Below the pieces are notes generated by a model, which saw nothing but the letters and a program-made list of their open reading frames with translations, ran no database searches and was not told the origin of the DNA. A program made the translations under genes and the position numbers. From contig NZ_SNZH01000001.1 in the NCBI RefSeq assembly GCF_004363655.1, positions 116,569 through 180,568 of the forward strand: DNA of 64,000 nt. Direction: 5' to 3'. This stretch comes from Tahibacter aquaticus. GTDB taxonomy: Bacteria > Pseudomonadota > Gammaproteobacteria > Xanthomonadales > Rhodanobacteraceae. Shown piece by piece: positions 27,349 through 36,068 of this stretch (its first letter is position 1; each line of letters begins with the position of its first letter).

Positions 27349-30036
27349 ATGCGTCTTAGTAGTTTGAGTGCGGCCGTTGCCGTAGCTTTCCTTGGCCTGT
27401 CGACCGCGCAAGCGGCACAGAACTCCGTCGATACCGGATCGCGTGCTGCCGCGGTCACTGCGCAGGCGCGCAGTCTCGGTTTCGACCAGGTGACCTTCGG
27501 CCCCGATGGCCGACAGAACACGATGATCGTTGACACCCGCGCCGCCGGCGCGGTGCGCAACGCCAGCGCGGCGCTGCGGGCGCAGAACCTGGATCAGGTC
27601 ACCGCGCTGCTGCAGGGCGAGCTCGGTGCGCTGGTCGGCCTGTCGGGCAGTGGCGTCACCCTGGACAAGTTCAACACCTTGTCAGACGGCAGCAACTACT
27701 ACCGCATGACCCAGACCTACCAGGGCATCCCGGTATTCGGCGACAGCGTCACCGTGCAGACCGACAGCAACGGCGTGGTACAGGCCGTGTTCGGCGCCGG
27801 CATCCCCGTCGGCAATCTGGATACCACGCCGCGCAACAACGGCGCCGAGGCGATCCGCGCCGCGACCAATGCGGCCTTGCAGGCCGACGGCAACTTCGCC
27901 AGCGGCCGCAACTCGCTGGTCATGGAAGTGCAGCCGCACCTGGTCGTCTACGCCCTGGACGGCCATGCGCCGACGCTGGCCTGGGAAGCGACCGTGCGCT
28001 TCATCGGCGGCAGCGAAGCGTTCCACTCGCGCATCTTCGCCGACGCGTCCTCGGGCGCGCTGCTCAACAACGTCACCCTGATCACCCACGCCATCAACCG
28101 CAAGATCTACGACGTGGCCAACGGCTGCGTGGTCGACAACGATCCGCCGACCTTTCCGTCCGGCACCACGCTGAAGATCAGCGAAGGTGGCAGCACCGCC
28201 GGCCAGATCCAGCAGGTGGCCGACGCCTACTTCATGCTCGGCGACGTCTACTACTACTTCAAGAACAACTTCGGCCGCGACAGCTACGACAACGCCGGCG
28301 GCGCGCTCAGCGGCTATGTGCGTTCGAAGTTCCAGTCCGAAGGCTGCGGCTCCGGCCAGAACGCGTTCTGGGCCGACAACAAGATGGTGATGGGCTCGGG
28401 TGGCTCCACCCTGAAAGACCTGACCTCGGCCAAGGACGTGACCTTCCACGAGATCGGCCACGGCGTCACCGAATACACCTCGGGCCTGATCTACCAGAAG
28501 GAACCGGGCGGCCTGAACGAAGCGACCTCGGATATCTACGGCGCCGCCATCGAAGCCTGGACCAACACCTTCAGCGGCGATCCGACCTCGGCCACGCCAA
28601 TCACCTATGCGCCGAATGCGGCCACCTGGACCATCGGCGACGGCCTGTATGTCAGCAACAACAACCCGCTGCGCTGGATGAACGATCCGGCCAAGGACGG
28701 CTCCAGCGCCGACGAGTATTCCGACTACACCTCGCGCTGGGGCACCTGTACGCCGAGCGGCAACAACGACTATTGCGGCGTGCACAGCTCCAGCGGCATC
28801 GCCAACCTGGCGTTCTACCTGATGTCCCAGGGCGGCACGCATCCGCGCGGTGCGACCACCATCAACGTCACGCCGATCGGCATCGCAAAAGCGGCGAAGT
28901 ATATTTATGAAGCACATACCTCGGCTTCGCTGTCCACCTCGGCCACGTTCAGCAAGATGCGCGACGCCATGCAGGCACGCGCCCGCGCCAATTCGGCCAA
29001 CGGCGGCCTCTGCGACGAAGTACGTATCTCCCAGGCCTGGGCCGCGGTGGAAGTCACCGGCCTTGCGCCGCAGGATGCGAATGCCTGCGGCGGTGGCGGC
29101 ACCAATGTTCCACCGGTAGCCGGCTTCTCATCGACCACCTCGGGACTGACGGCGACCTTCACCGACAGCTCCACCGACAGCGACGGCAGCATCGCCTCGC
29201 GCGCCTGGAACTTCGGTGACGGCACCACCTCGACCGCAACCAGCCCGAGCAAGACCTACGCTGCAGCCGGCACCTATACCGTAACCCTGACGGTGACCGA
29301 CAACGCCGGCGCGACCAACACCAAGACCGCGTCGGTCACGGTGACCTCGGGCGGCAGCGGCGGTAGCGTGCTGACCAACGGCGTGGCGGTGACCGGCCTG
29401 TCGGCGGCTGCCGGCGGTTCGCTGACCTATACCCTGGTCGTTCCGGCCGGCGCCACCGGCCTGAAGTTCGACAGCACGGCCGGCAGCGGCGATGCCGATC
29501 TGTACGTGAAGTTCGGTTCCGCGCCGACGACGTCGTCCTACGACTGCCGTTCGGAAGGCTCGACCTCGACCGAGTCCTGCTCGATCGCGACCGCCCAGGC
29601 CGGTACCTACTACGTACTGCTGAAGGCCTACACCGCGTTCTCCGGCGTCAGCCTCAAGGGCAGCTACACCACCGGCGGCAGCGGCGGCGGCGGCGTGCAG
29701 ACCTACAGCAACACCGCCGACTTCACCATCAGCGACAACACCACGGTGGACAGCCCGATCACCGTATCCGGCCGTAGCGGCAACGCACCGGCCAATGCCT
29801 CAGTCACCGTGGCCATCGTGCACACCTACCAGGGCGATCTGAAGGTTGACTTGGTCGCTCCGGACGGCACGCTGTACAACATCCACAACCGCACCGGCGC
29901 AGGCACCGACAACATCAACAAGACGGTGACCCTGAACCTGTCCAGCGAAACGCTGAACGGCACCTGGAAACTGCGCGTGAACGACAACGGCCCGGGCGAC
30001 ACGGGCAAGATCGACAGCTGGAGCATCAAGTTCTGA
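27349..30036 (+). CDS. M4 (thermolysin-like) secreted metalloprotease with PKD, PPC and P domains
   Basis: 895 aa from the ATG at 27349 (GAGGA ribosome site; earlier ATG not used). Signal peptide to about AAQN, FTP/propeptide (about 30-210), then the peptidase: HEIGH at residues 367-371 and the third ligand Glu at 391 (24 residues after the first His, as in thermolysin). C-terminal add-ons follow: PKD (about 585-665, FGDGTTSTATSPSKTYAAAGT), PPC (about 680-770) and a proprotein-convertase P domain (about 785-895). It would be auto-processed and secreted to degrade protein outside the cell. A strong terminator follows. A decayed tandem paralogue lies immediately downstream. Confidence 0.96.
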   Translation: MRLSSLSAAVAVAFLGLSTAQAAQNSVDTGSRAAAVTAQARSLGFDQVTFGPDGRQNTMIVDTRAAGAVRNASAALRAQNLDQVTALLQGELGALVGLSGSGVTLDKFNTLSDGSNYYRMTQTYQGIPVFGDSVTVQTDSNGVVQAVFGAGIPVGNLDTTPRNNGAEAIRAATNAALQADGNFASGRNSLVMEVQPHLVVYALDGHAPTLAWEATVRFIGGSEAFHSRIFADASSGALLNNVTLITHAINRKIYDVANGCVVDNDPPTFPSGTTLKISEGGSTAGQIQQVADAYFMLGDVYYYFKNNFGRDSYDNAGGALSGYVRSKFQSEGCGSGQNAFWADNKMVMGSGGSTLKDLTSAKDVTFHEIGHGVTEYTSGLIYQKEPGGLNEATSDIYGAAIEAWTNTFSGDPTSATPITYAPNAATWTIGDGLYVSNNNPLRWMNDPAKDGSSADEYSDYTSRWGTCTPSGNNDYCGVHSSSGIANLAFYLMSQGGTHPRGATTINVTPIGIAKAAKYIYEAHTSASLSTSATFSKMRDAMQARARANSANGGLCDEVRISQAWAAVEVTGLAPQDANACGGGGTNVPPVAGFSSTTSGLTATFTDSSTDSDGSIASRAWNFGDGTTSTATSPSKTYAAAGTYTVTLTVTDNAGATNTKTASVTVTSGGSGGSVLTNGVAVTGLSAAAGGSLTYTLVVPAGATGLKFDSTAGSGDADLYVKFGSAPTTSSYDCRSEGSTSTESCSIATAQAGTYYVLLKAYTAFSGVSLKGSYTTGGSGGGGVQTYSNTADFTISDNTTVDSPITVSGRSGNAPANASVTVAIVHTYQGDLKVDLVAPDGTLYNIHNRTGAGTDNINKTVTLNLSSETLNGTWKLRVNDNGPGDTGKIDSWSIKF

Positions 30037-30054
30037 TACGCGGCACCCGCGCAT

Positions 30055-30090
30055 GAAAAAACCGGAGCAGCGATGCTCCGGTTTTTTTTT
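30055..30090 (+). terminator. Terminator after M4 protease
   Basis: AAAAAACCGGAGC/GCTCCGGTTTTTT stem with a 4-5-nt loop and a long T tract. A near-identical copy occurs at 32347-32380. Confidence 0.93.
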
Positions 30091-30108
30091 GTTTCAGCCT
30101 TGCCGCGG

Positions 30109-30285
30109 CGTGGTTCCCTGTTTACGCACCGACGAGGATTTCCCTGCGGCTCGATGGTTCGAATGTGCCGTTGCCGTAACGCTCTCTGGCCTGCCGACCG
30201 CGCATGCGGCACATAACTGCGTCGATGCCATCAGCCGTGCCGACGCCATGGCGGCGACGGCACGAAACCGGGGGTATCGAGCGGT
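30109..30285 (+). pseudogene. 5' remnant of a second M4 protease gene
   Basis: Aligns without tools to the leader, start and signal region of the intact M4 gene (27317-27495). Shared blocks include GACGAGGATT, CCGTTGCCGTA, GGCCTG.CGACCGCGCA and GCGGCACA, about 70% identical by eye. The ATG has become CTG and a one-base loss shifts frame after CCGTA. The similarity stops where the opposite-strand gene's stop begins (30286). It is read as the head of a tandem M4 paralogue truncated by replacement of its middle. Confidence 0.75.
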
Positions 30286-31842
30286 CTACAGCTCGAAATC
30301 GTCGGCGAAGATGACGTCGCTGGGGCCGCTGACAATCTCGATGTCATCCAGGTGGATATTGGTGGAGCCGGAAGCGGCGGCGTTGTTCGACTCGAAGCGC
30401 AAGGTGTGGCTATTGCCGTCGGCATAGGCCGAAATATCCACCGAGGCCTGCGTGTACGCGGTGCTGTACGCAGCAGCCGTTGCCGGCGTCAGGGTGAAGA
30501 CCGTGGTGCCGTCGATCTTGACGTTGAAGAACGCAGCCGGATCGGGCGGCGCAGCAACGCTGGACGACCACCAGACATAGAAGTTCAAGGTCTTCGGGCC
30601 TGTCGCAATCACGCCAGCCTGCTGCAGGGAACCCGCTTCGGCCGCCGTACCGGCGCCGCCGAGCCAGGCCCAGTAAGTGCCGGTGCGCGGACCGACACCA
30701 CCGCAGGACGCATCGCAGAGCGGCGTGCCGAAGGACGTGGAGGTCTGCGTCCAGTACGTCGGGACAAAACCGGCTTCAAACCCGCCATCCTGTACCAGTG
30801 CAGGGCCGCCGCCGGCGCCGATGGTCACCGGCAGCGATTGCTGTGGCGCTGCGCTGTAGGTGGCGTTGCCGGCCTGGTTGGCGAGTACGGTGCAGGTTCC
30901 GGCCGCAAGGATCGCGATCGTCGCACCGTTCGTGCCGCCCGCCGAGCACACGGCCGCGCTTGCAGGATCGACCGTAAAAACCACCGGGTTACCCGAAGCG
31001 CCGCCCGTGGCGGAGACGGTGAAGCTGCCGCCGCCCACCACCGGGTTGGCCGGAGTGGCGGCGAAACCCGTGATGCTCTGGCTGATCAGCGTGACGGCCG
31101 CCGCATAGAGCTGCACGACCGTTGCCTCGTTCGTCTGTCCGAACGAGCGCGAGTCGGTGGACAGGAAATTGAAATCGGTTCTGGCGCTGGCATTGCGATA
31201 ACCGTAACTGGCAGGCAGGCCGTTCGCGCCCACGGCAACCGGACTGGTGCCGTAGCGCAGGAGCGAGGTGAGGACATCGGCGCTGGCCAGCCCCGAGCCC
31301 GTGTCGCCCTGGAAGTTGATGGCGAAGCCATGCCCGGTCAGCCCGGAAAGGGGCACCGGCGTGGCAAGCGTCACTGTGATGGGGGAAAACGTGTTGGGAT
31401 TCAACGTGACAGGACCCGCCACATCCGCCTCGATCACCGACCCCGCCGGGGTGGAAAACACGGGACTGCCGGTACTCGACCAGGCATCCCATAGCTGCAC
31501 CCGCACGCGCAGACTGTTGTAGACCTGCGCCGTCGTCCCGCTGTAGGCCAGGTAGACGACCATGCTGGTGATCGACGGGTTGCTGCCGGCTGCAGCGTCG
31601 AGATCGATCGGCATGCCCATGTAGGTTCTGGGAACACCGGTCGTCGTCGTGTAACTGGTGGCGCCCGTAAACGAATCGAACACCAGAATGTCGGAACCTT
31701 GCACGTTGCGGAGTTGCTCGGCGCCGGCGACATGGGCGGTCAGGCCCGGGTGCACCCAATAGATTTGCTGCGGAGCGTCCCTCTCTGCGGCAGCCATGGC
31801 TGGCGCGCCCAACAGCAACAGTAACGGCAACAGATACTTCAT
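30286..31842 (-). CDS. Secreted protein with one Ig-like repeat and C-terminal jelly-roll
   Basis: 518 aa, signal peptide to about AMAAA (residue 20), AGGGG ribosome site. Residues about 20-270 form a beta-rich domain of unknown family (FDSFTGATSYTTT start). Residues about 270-345 contain one Ig-like repeat of the same type as the 13-repeat giant (ANQAGNATYSAAPQ), and about 350-505 a carbohydrate-binding-like jelly roll (DGGFEAGFVPTYW, then SYDISAYADGNSHTL-type strands). It ends SDVIFADDFEL. The gene lies on the opposite strand exactly between the two remnants of the second M4 gene, so it arrived by insertion or rearrangement. Confidence 0.78.
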   Translation of the reverse strand: MKYLLPLLLLLGAPAMAAAERDAPQQIYWVHPGLTAHVAGAEQLRNVQGSDILVFDSFTGATSYTTTTGVPRTYMGMPIDLDAAAGSNPSITSMVVYLAYSGTTAQVYNSLRVRVQLWDAWSSTGSPVFSTPAGSVIEADVAGPVTLNPNTFSPITVTLATPVPLSGLTGHGFAINFQGDTGSGLASADVLTSLLRYGTSPVAVGANGLPASYGYRNASARTDFNFLSTDSRSFGQTNEATVVQLYAAAVTLISQSITGFAATPANPVVGGGSFTVSATGGASGNPVVFTVDPASAAVCSAGGTNGATIAILAAGTCTVLANQAGNATYSAAPQQSLPVTIGAGGGPALVQDGGFEAGFVPTYWTQTSTSFGTPLCDASCGGVGPRTGTYWAWLGGAGTAAEAGSLQQAGVIATGPKTLNFYVWWSSSVAAPPDPAAFFNVKIDGTTVFTLTPATAAAYSTAYTQASVDISAYADGNSHTLRFESNNAAASGSTNIHLDDIEIVSGPSDVIFADDFEL

Positions 31843-32050
31843 GGATATTTTCCCCTGGTGGATTGGCGACTGGAGGCTCGGCGACTGGAGGATCGGCGAC
31901 GCTGTGCGATCCGGCTTTTGCGGCCCGCTGAAAATGGCCCGGAAATCACAGCCTCACGTACGCAAACGTACGCTGTCAATCTCGCTATGGCGGCCGCCGA
32001 GCCCGCCGTGCGAGCGGGTAGCGTTTGCAGACACACGCCAGTGCTTGAAG
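31843..32050. other. Leader of the inserted secreted-protein gene
   Basis: Contains short tandem repeats of CGACTGGAGG/TCGGCGACTGGAGG type at 31862-31898 and a CGTACG palindrome pair near 31957-31973. No gene. The promoter of the minus-strand gene should lie here. Confidence 0.4.
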
Positions 32051-32099
32051 TAGGGAGAGCCCGGAGTCGAACCGCCGCCACGGGGTTTTTCAAACCCGG
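32051..32099 (-). pseudogene. tRNA-Phe-like 3' fragment
   Basis: On the minus strand: GGGTTTGAAAAACCCC (anticodon-arm-like, GAA in the anticodon position), then GTGGCGGCGGTTCGACTCC (variable loop plus T loop TTCGACT). After the T loop the sequence departs from a tRNA: the outer T-stem pairs fail and no acceptor stem or 5' half is present. It is read as a decayed tRNA fragment next to the right edge of the inserted segment, not a functional tRNA. Confidence 0.45.
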
Positions 32100-32111
32100 T
32101 GACAGGTACTG

Positions 32112-32346
32112 ATCGTGCGCAGCTGCCAGGTGATCTGAAGGTGAAGCCGGCGCCCCGGGCGGCACGCTGTACGACCTCCGCAGCCGCATCGGCCCCATCG
32201 GACACGACAACCTTCCTGAGCCTGTCCCGCGAAGCGCTCCGCGGCGCGGGGAGCGCTGCGCGTCAATGACAGCGGCCCGGCGACATCGGCAGGATCGACG
32301 GCGGCAGCATCCGCTTCCGATCCATCGATCCGTCGCCGCCGCGCAT
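32112..32346 (+). pseudogene. 3' remnant of a second M4 protease gene
   Basis: Aligns with the P-domain coding end of the intact gene (about 29815-30054): shared ATCGTGC, CCAGG.GATCTGAAGGT, GGCACGCTGTAC, GCGAA.CGCT, CTGCGCGT.AA, GGCCCGG.GACA and GGCA.GATCGAC.G. Several deletions destroy the frame. It runs into a terminator copy that is nearly identical to that of the intact gene. With the 5' remnant at 30109 it frames one lost tandem paralogue. Confidence 0.78.
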
Positions 32347-32380
32347 GAAAAAACCGGAGCATCGCTGCTCCGGTTTTTTG
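32347..32380. terminator. Terminator copy, now downstream of prpC
   Basis: AAAAAACCGGAGC/GCTCCGGTTTTTT, the twin of the M4 terminator at 30055-30090. Tracts on both sides make it bidirectional, so on the minus strand it can end the prp operon 70 nt beyond prpC. Confidence 0.85.
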
Positions 32381-32449
32381 CGCATCGGCGACAGCGCGGC
32401 AAAGCCGCCCGGCGAAGGCGGACGCACCGCCTTCTGCCGATGGCGGCGC

Positions 32450-33604
32450 TCAGCGATGTTCTATCGCGACATACTCGCGGTCGTCCGGACCGATGTAGTT
32501 GGCGCTGGGGCGGATGATCTTGTTGTCGATGCGCTGCTCGATGATGTGGGCACTCCAGCCCGACGTGCGCGAGATCACGAACAGCGGCGTGAACATCGCC
32601 GTGGGCACGCCCATCATGTGGTAGCTCGACGCGCTGAACCAGTCGAGGTTGGGGAACATCTTCTTCAGATCCCACATCAGCGTCTCGATGCGCTCGGACA
32701 CCTCGAACAGGTTCCTGTTGCCGCCGTCCTCGCACAGCGCGCGGCTGATGTTCTTGATGATGGGATTGCGCGGATCGCCGATCGTATACACCGGATGGCC
32801 GAAGCCGATGATGATTTCCTTTTTCTCCATGCGCGCACGGATATCCACATCGGCTTCGTCAGCGCTGCGGTAGCGCGAGATGATGTCCATCGCCACTTCG
32901 TTGGCGCCGCCGTGCTTGGGTCCGCGCAGCGCGCCGATAGCGCCGGTGATGGCGGAATAGAAATCGCTGTTGGTGCCGGCGATCACGCGGGCCGTGAACG
33001 TGGACGCGTTGAACTCGTGCTCGGCGTAGAGGATCAGCGACTGGTCCAGCGCACGCACGTGCAGGCTGCTGGCGGGCTTGCCGTGCAGCAGGTGCAGGAA
33101 GTGGCCGGCGATGGAGTCGTCGTCGGTCTCGGTGTCGATGCGGCGGCCGTTGTGGCTGAAGTGGTACCAGTACAGCAGCACCGAACCGAAGCAGGCCATC
33201 AGCCGGTCGGCGATGTCGCGCGCCTCGGACAGCGGATGCGAATCCTTTTCCGGCAGCACCGTGCCCAGTACCGAGGCGCCGGTGCGCATCACGTCCATCG
33301 GGTGGGTGGCCGCGGGCAGCAGCTCCAGCGCGGCCTTGACCGGCTGCGGCAGGCCGCGCAGGCGCTTGAGCTTGGTGCGATAGGCCTTCAGCTCGGATGC
33401 CGTCGGCAGGTGTTCGTGCACCAGCAGATAGGCCACTTCTTCAAAGGTAGCCTTTTCTGCCAGGTCGGCGATGTCGTAGCCGCGATAGTGCAGGTCGTTG
33501 CCGCTGCGGCCGACGGTGCAGACCGCGGTATTGCCGGCGGCGACGCCGGACAGGGCGACGGATTTCTTGGCCTTGGGAAGAACTTGCTGTGGCGCTTCGC
33601 TCAT
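32450..33604 (-). CDS. prpC: 2-methylcitrate synthase
   Basis: 384 aa, the usual length of PrpC. Active-site stretches include the His region of [16 protein letters not shown] and the citrate-synthase signature [34 protein letters not shown] ends the protein as in PrpC rather than the longer hexameric GltA. It condenses propionyl-CoA with oxaloacetate in the methylcitrate cycle. The start MSEAPQQV has GGAG 7 nt upstream; two earlier ATGs are less good. It is the last gene of the prpB-orf-orf-prpC operon. Short-type citrate synthases can have dual activity, but the prpB neighbour settles the role. Confidence 0.93.
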   Translation of the reverse strand: MSEAPQQVLPKAKKSVALSGVAAGNTAVCTVGRSGNDLHYRGYDIADLAEKATFEEVAYLLVHEHLPTASELKAYRTKLKRLRGLPQPVKAALELLPAATHPMDVMRTGASVLGTVLPEKDSHPLSEARDIADRLMACFGSVLLYWYHFSHNGRRIDTETDDDSIAGHFLHLLHGKPASSLHVRALDQSLILYAEHEFNASTFTARVIAGTNSDFYSAITGAIGALRGPKHGGANEVAMDIISRYRSADEADVDIRARMEKKEIIIGFGHPVYTIGDPRNPIIKNISRALCEDGGNRNLFEVSERIETLMWDLKKMFPNLDWFSASSYHMMGVPTAMFTPLFVISRTSGWSAHIIEQRIDNKIIRPSANYIGPDDREYVAIEHR

Positions 33605-33650
33605 TGCTGACTCCGTCATTGGCCGGCGGCACATCCGGCGGCCTGGGTTC

Positions 33651-34217
33651 TCAATCGTTGAATTCGTCCGTCGCGCTGCGTTCGCAGCGGGCGGCGGACT
33701 GGTACTCGTTGGCGCCGGCCTGCGTGGTCTCGACGACCCAGCATTCGTCCAGCGTCGAGCAGTAGCAGAACCGCCGCTGCAGCTGCCGCAGCTTGGGCCG
33801 TATGCGCTCCCACACCAGCCGGTCCGGGAAGTTCGCCATCACATAGCGCTCGCCGCCGCTGATCACGGTGCCGTTGACGGTGGACTGCACGTACTCGGCC
33901 GGGGTCACCCCCAGGGTCTGCTCCAGCATCTTCCAGTCGCGCTGTGGCACACCGTCCACCGTCACACGCACGCTCTCGATCACCGCCGGGCCTACGCCCT
34001 TGTTCATCACCAGCACTTCCTGCAGGCTGCCCGAACTCATCAGCTGCAGCCGCGGCCACACCTGGGCGCGTACCTGCTGCTGCTGCAGCATCGCCGTATA
34101 GGCCGATACGCACAGCGCGAGCAGGCCGACCAGGGTCGCGATCAGGGCCGAATACGAAGCCCAGTCACGCTTGCGCGGCTCGGGCGGCGGCACAGTCTCG
34201 GGCGGCGACTCGTTCAT
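33651..34217 (-). CDS. Membrane-anchored protein, second of two tandem paralogues in prp operon
   Basis: 188 aa. One TM helix near residues 20-42 ([20 protein letters not shown]) after a basic, Pro-rich cytoplasmic start, so the remaining 145 residues should face the periplasm. That part contains [22 protein letters not shown] and [11 protein letters not shown], a conserved Cys cluster. It is clearly paralogous to the gene just upstream: same length, same TM position, RAQVWP, NKGVGPA and CYCS.L.ECW shared. The ATG overlaps the upstream stop by 4 nt. No family was recognised. It is not part of known prp operons I am aware of. Confidence 0.75.
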   Translation of the reverse strand: MNESPPETVPPPEPRKRDWASYSALIATLVGLLALCVSAYTAMLQQQQVRAQVWPRLQLMSSGSLQEVLVMNKGVGPAVIESVRVTVDGVPQRDWKMLEQTLGVTPAEYVQSTVNGTVISGGERYVMANFPDRLVWERIRPKLRQLQRRFCYCSTLDECWVVETTQAGANEYQSAARCERSATDEFND

Positions 34218-34780
34218 TGGGTGAAGTCCTCGGGACTAAGCGGGCAGATCTCGACGCTGCGCCGCAGCCGCGCCGGTTCGGTCTCGCGTTCGTCCAGCTG
34301 CCAGCATTCGCCCAGGCTGGAGCAGTAGCAGACGGCGACGTCGATGCGCGGATACAGCGGATCGAACTGGCGGAACTGTTCCTCGTCGCGGAAGGCCAGT
34401 TGCTGCACCAGCGTTCCGGGCGAAATGACGATGCCGTGCACAGTGGAATACGGCGGCATCGGATCGAACTTCAGGCCCAGCGCGGCAAAGATGCTGCTCC
34501 AGTCCTTGTACGGCTTGCCGTCGACGAACATCTGTATGGTCTCGATGCGCGCCGGACCCACGCCCTTGTTCGCCAGCAGCACGTAGCGGCCGGACTGGGA
34601 CCAGCCGCTTTCGATATACGGCCAGACCTGCGCGCGCACCTGCTGGCGTTGCAGCCAGGCGGTATAGCCCGACACGCACAGCGCCAACAGGCCGATCAAC
34701 GCCGCGATCACCGCAGACACGCCGTTCCAGTCGCGCCGGCGGCGCGCCTGCAGGTTCGCCTCGGGCGCCGCGTCGCTCAT
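34214..34780 (-). CDS. Membrane-anchored protein, first of two tandem paralogues in prp operon
   Basis: 188 aa from MSDAAPEAN; an earlier ATG lies inside prpB and is rejected. After a strongly basic stretch (QARRRRDW) one TM helix spans about residues 23-45 ([20 protein letters not shown]), followed by a periplasmic domain with [21 protein letters not shown] and VCYCSSLGECW. It starts one base from the end of prpB and overlaps the next paralogue by ATGA, so both are translated with the methylcitrate enzymes. Function unknown; the Cys pair could form a disulfide in the periplasm. Confidence 0.75.
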   Translation of the reverse strand: MSDAAPEANLQARRRRDWNGVSAVIAALIGLLALCVSGYTAWLQRQQVRAQVWPYIESGWSQSGRYVLLANKGVGPARIETIQMFVDGKPYKDWSSIFAALGLKFDPMPPYSTVHGIVISPGTLVQQLAFRDEEQFRQFDPLYPRIDVAVCYCSSLGECWQLDERETEPARLRRSVEICPLSPEDFTQ

Positions 34781-34781
34781 C

Positions 34782-35669
34782 TTATTCGGCGGATTTCGCG
34801 AACAGTTCGTCGAGCTTGCGCTCGTACTCGTGGTAGCCGAGGAAGTCATACAGCGCATCGCGCGTCTGCATGGTCGGCACGGCGGCCTTCTGCGTGCCGT
34901 CGCGGCGTACCGTCTCGTAGAAATTCAGCGCCGCCTGGTTCATGGCGCGGTAGGCGCCGCAGCAGTACAGCACGATGTCGACACCGGCACCGCCAAGTTC
35001 GGTGGTGGTGAACAGCGGGGTCTGGCCGAACTCGGTGATATTGGCCAGGATCGGCACCTTCACCGCATCGCGGAAGGTGCGGTACTGGTCCAGCGTATAG
35101 ATGGCCTCGGGGAAGATCATGTCAGCACCGGCCTCGACGCAGGCCTGGGCCCGCTCGATCGCCGACTCCAGCCCTTCCACCGCAATGGCGTCGGTACGCG
35201 CCATGATGACGAAGCCCGCATCGCTGCGCGCATCCACCGCGGACTTGATGCGGTCGACCATCTCGTCCTTGGGCACGATCGCCTTGCCCGGCCGGTGGCC
35301 GCAGCGCTTGGCCGCGACCTGGTCTTCGATATGCATGGCGCCAGCGCCGGCCTTGATCAGCGAACGCACCGTGCGCGCGATATTGAATGCACCGCCCCAG
35401 CCCGTATCCACGTCGACCAGCAGCGGCAGGCTGCAGACATCGGTGATGCGGCGGATGTCGGTCAGCACGTCTTCCATCGTGCTGATGCCCAGGTCCGGCA
35501 TGCCCAGCGAGTTCGCCGCCACGCCGCCGCCGGACAGATAGATCGCCTTGTAGCCGACGCGCTCGGCCATGCGCGCGGCATAGGCAGTAATGGCACCAAC
35601 CACTTGCAGCGGCTGTTCGGCGGCGACGGCCGCGCGGAAACGCGCGCCGGCACTGAGGGTCTGGCTCAT
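34782..35669 (-). CDS. prpB: 2-methylisocitrate lyase
   Basis: 295 aa, standard PrpB length. The isocitrate-lyase/PEP-mutase signature KRCGHRPGK (near residue 120) holds the catalytic Cys; [12 protein letters not shown] and [11 protein letters not shown] supply Mg2+-binding acidic residues. It splits 2-methylisocitrate into pyruvate and succinate. First gene of the minus-strand operon with GGAGATA before the start. The 400-nt upstream region should hold the promoter; no prpR or GntR regulator gene is adjacent. Confidence 0.94.
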   Translation of the reverse strand: MSQTLSAGARFRAAVAAEQPLQVVGAITAYAARMAERVGYKAIYLSGGGVAANSLGMPDLGISTMEDVLTDIRRITDVCSLPLLVDVDTGWGGAFNIARTVRSLIKAGAGAMHIEDQVAAKRCGHRPGKAIVPKDEMVDRIKSAVDARSDAGFVIMARTDAIAVEGLESAIERAQACVEAGADMIFPEAIYTLDQYRTFRDAVKVPILANITEFGQTPLFTTTELGGAGVDIVLYCCGAYRAMNQAALNFYETVRRDGTQKAAVPTMQTRDALYDFLGYHEYERKLDELFAKSAE

Positions 35670-36068
35670 GAATATCTCCGCGCAAAGGGCGCGATTTTAA
35701 GCCAGTTCGGCGATTTCGGCAGCCGGGGCGTGGAAAGGCGTCAAATCGCCGGCAGGGAGCGGAGGGTTTTCAGGGACTTAGGTGTGGCAGGCCATGCTAG
35801 GGGCGAGCTGCGGGAATGCGCAGAGAGATGGGGTCGGCGCCAGCACCGTCGCGGTGCCGATGGTTCCGTTGATGGTGCGGCTGAGGGAGCCGAGCAGGCG
35901 GCTGAGCGGGCGAACGAGGGCTGCAAAGCCTGTGTGGAGCGAGTCATCGCACGCCGCGACGCTGTAAAGCCCTCACCGCCAAGCCTCGCTTGGGGGTGAG
36001 GCAGCTATACGCCACTCGCCCTGCCGCCGGTCCCCATAGAGCCCGCACACGGACGCCAATACATTTAG
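35670..36068. promoter_or_regulatory. Upstream region of the prp operon
   Basis: About 400 nt between prpB and the DUF1501 gene. It carries one copy of the CCCTCACC...GGTGAGG hairpin family (35969-36002) and must hold the prpB promoter. No gene is visible. Confidence 0.5.
35969..36002. repeat. CCCTCACC-type intergenic hairpin (copy 1)
   Basis: CCCTCACCGCCAAGC and GCTTGGGGGTGAGG face each other around TC. Same family as copies near 45.7, 45.8, 51.2, 51.4 and 62.0 kb. Confidence 0.6.

Noticed and set aside
32051-32099. Functional tRNA gene
   Set aside because: No 5' half, no acceptor stem and a broken T stem. Kept only as a fragment.
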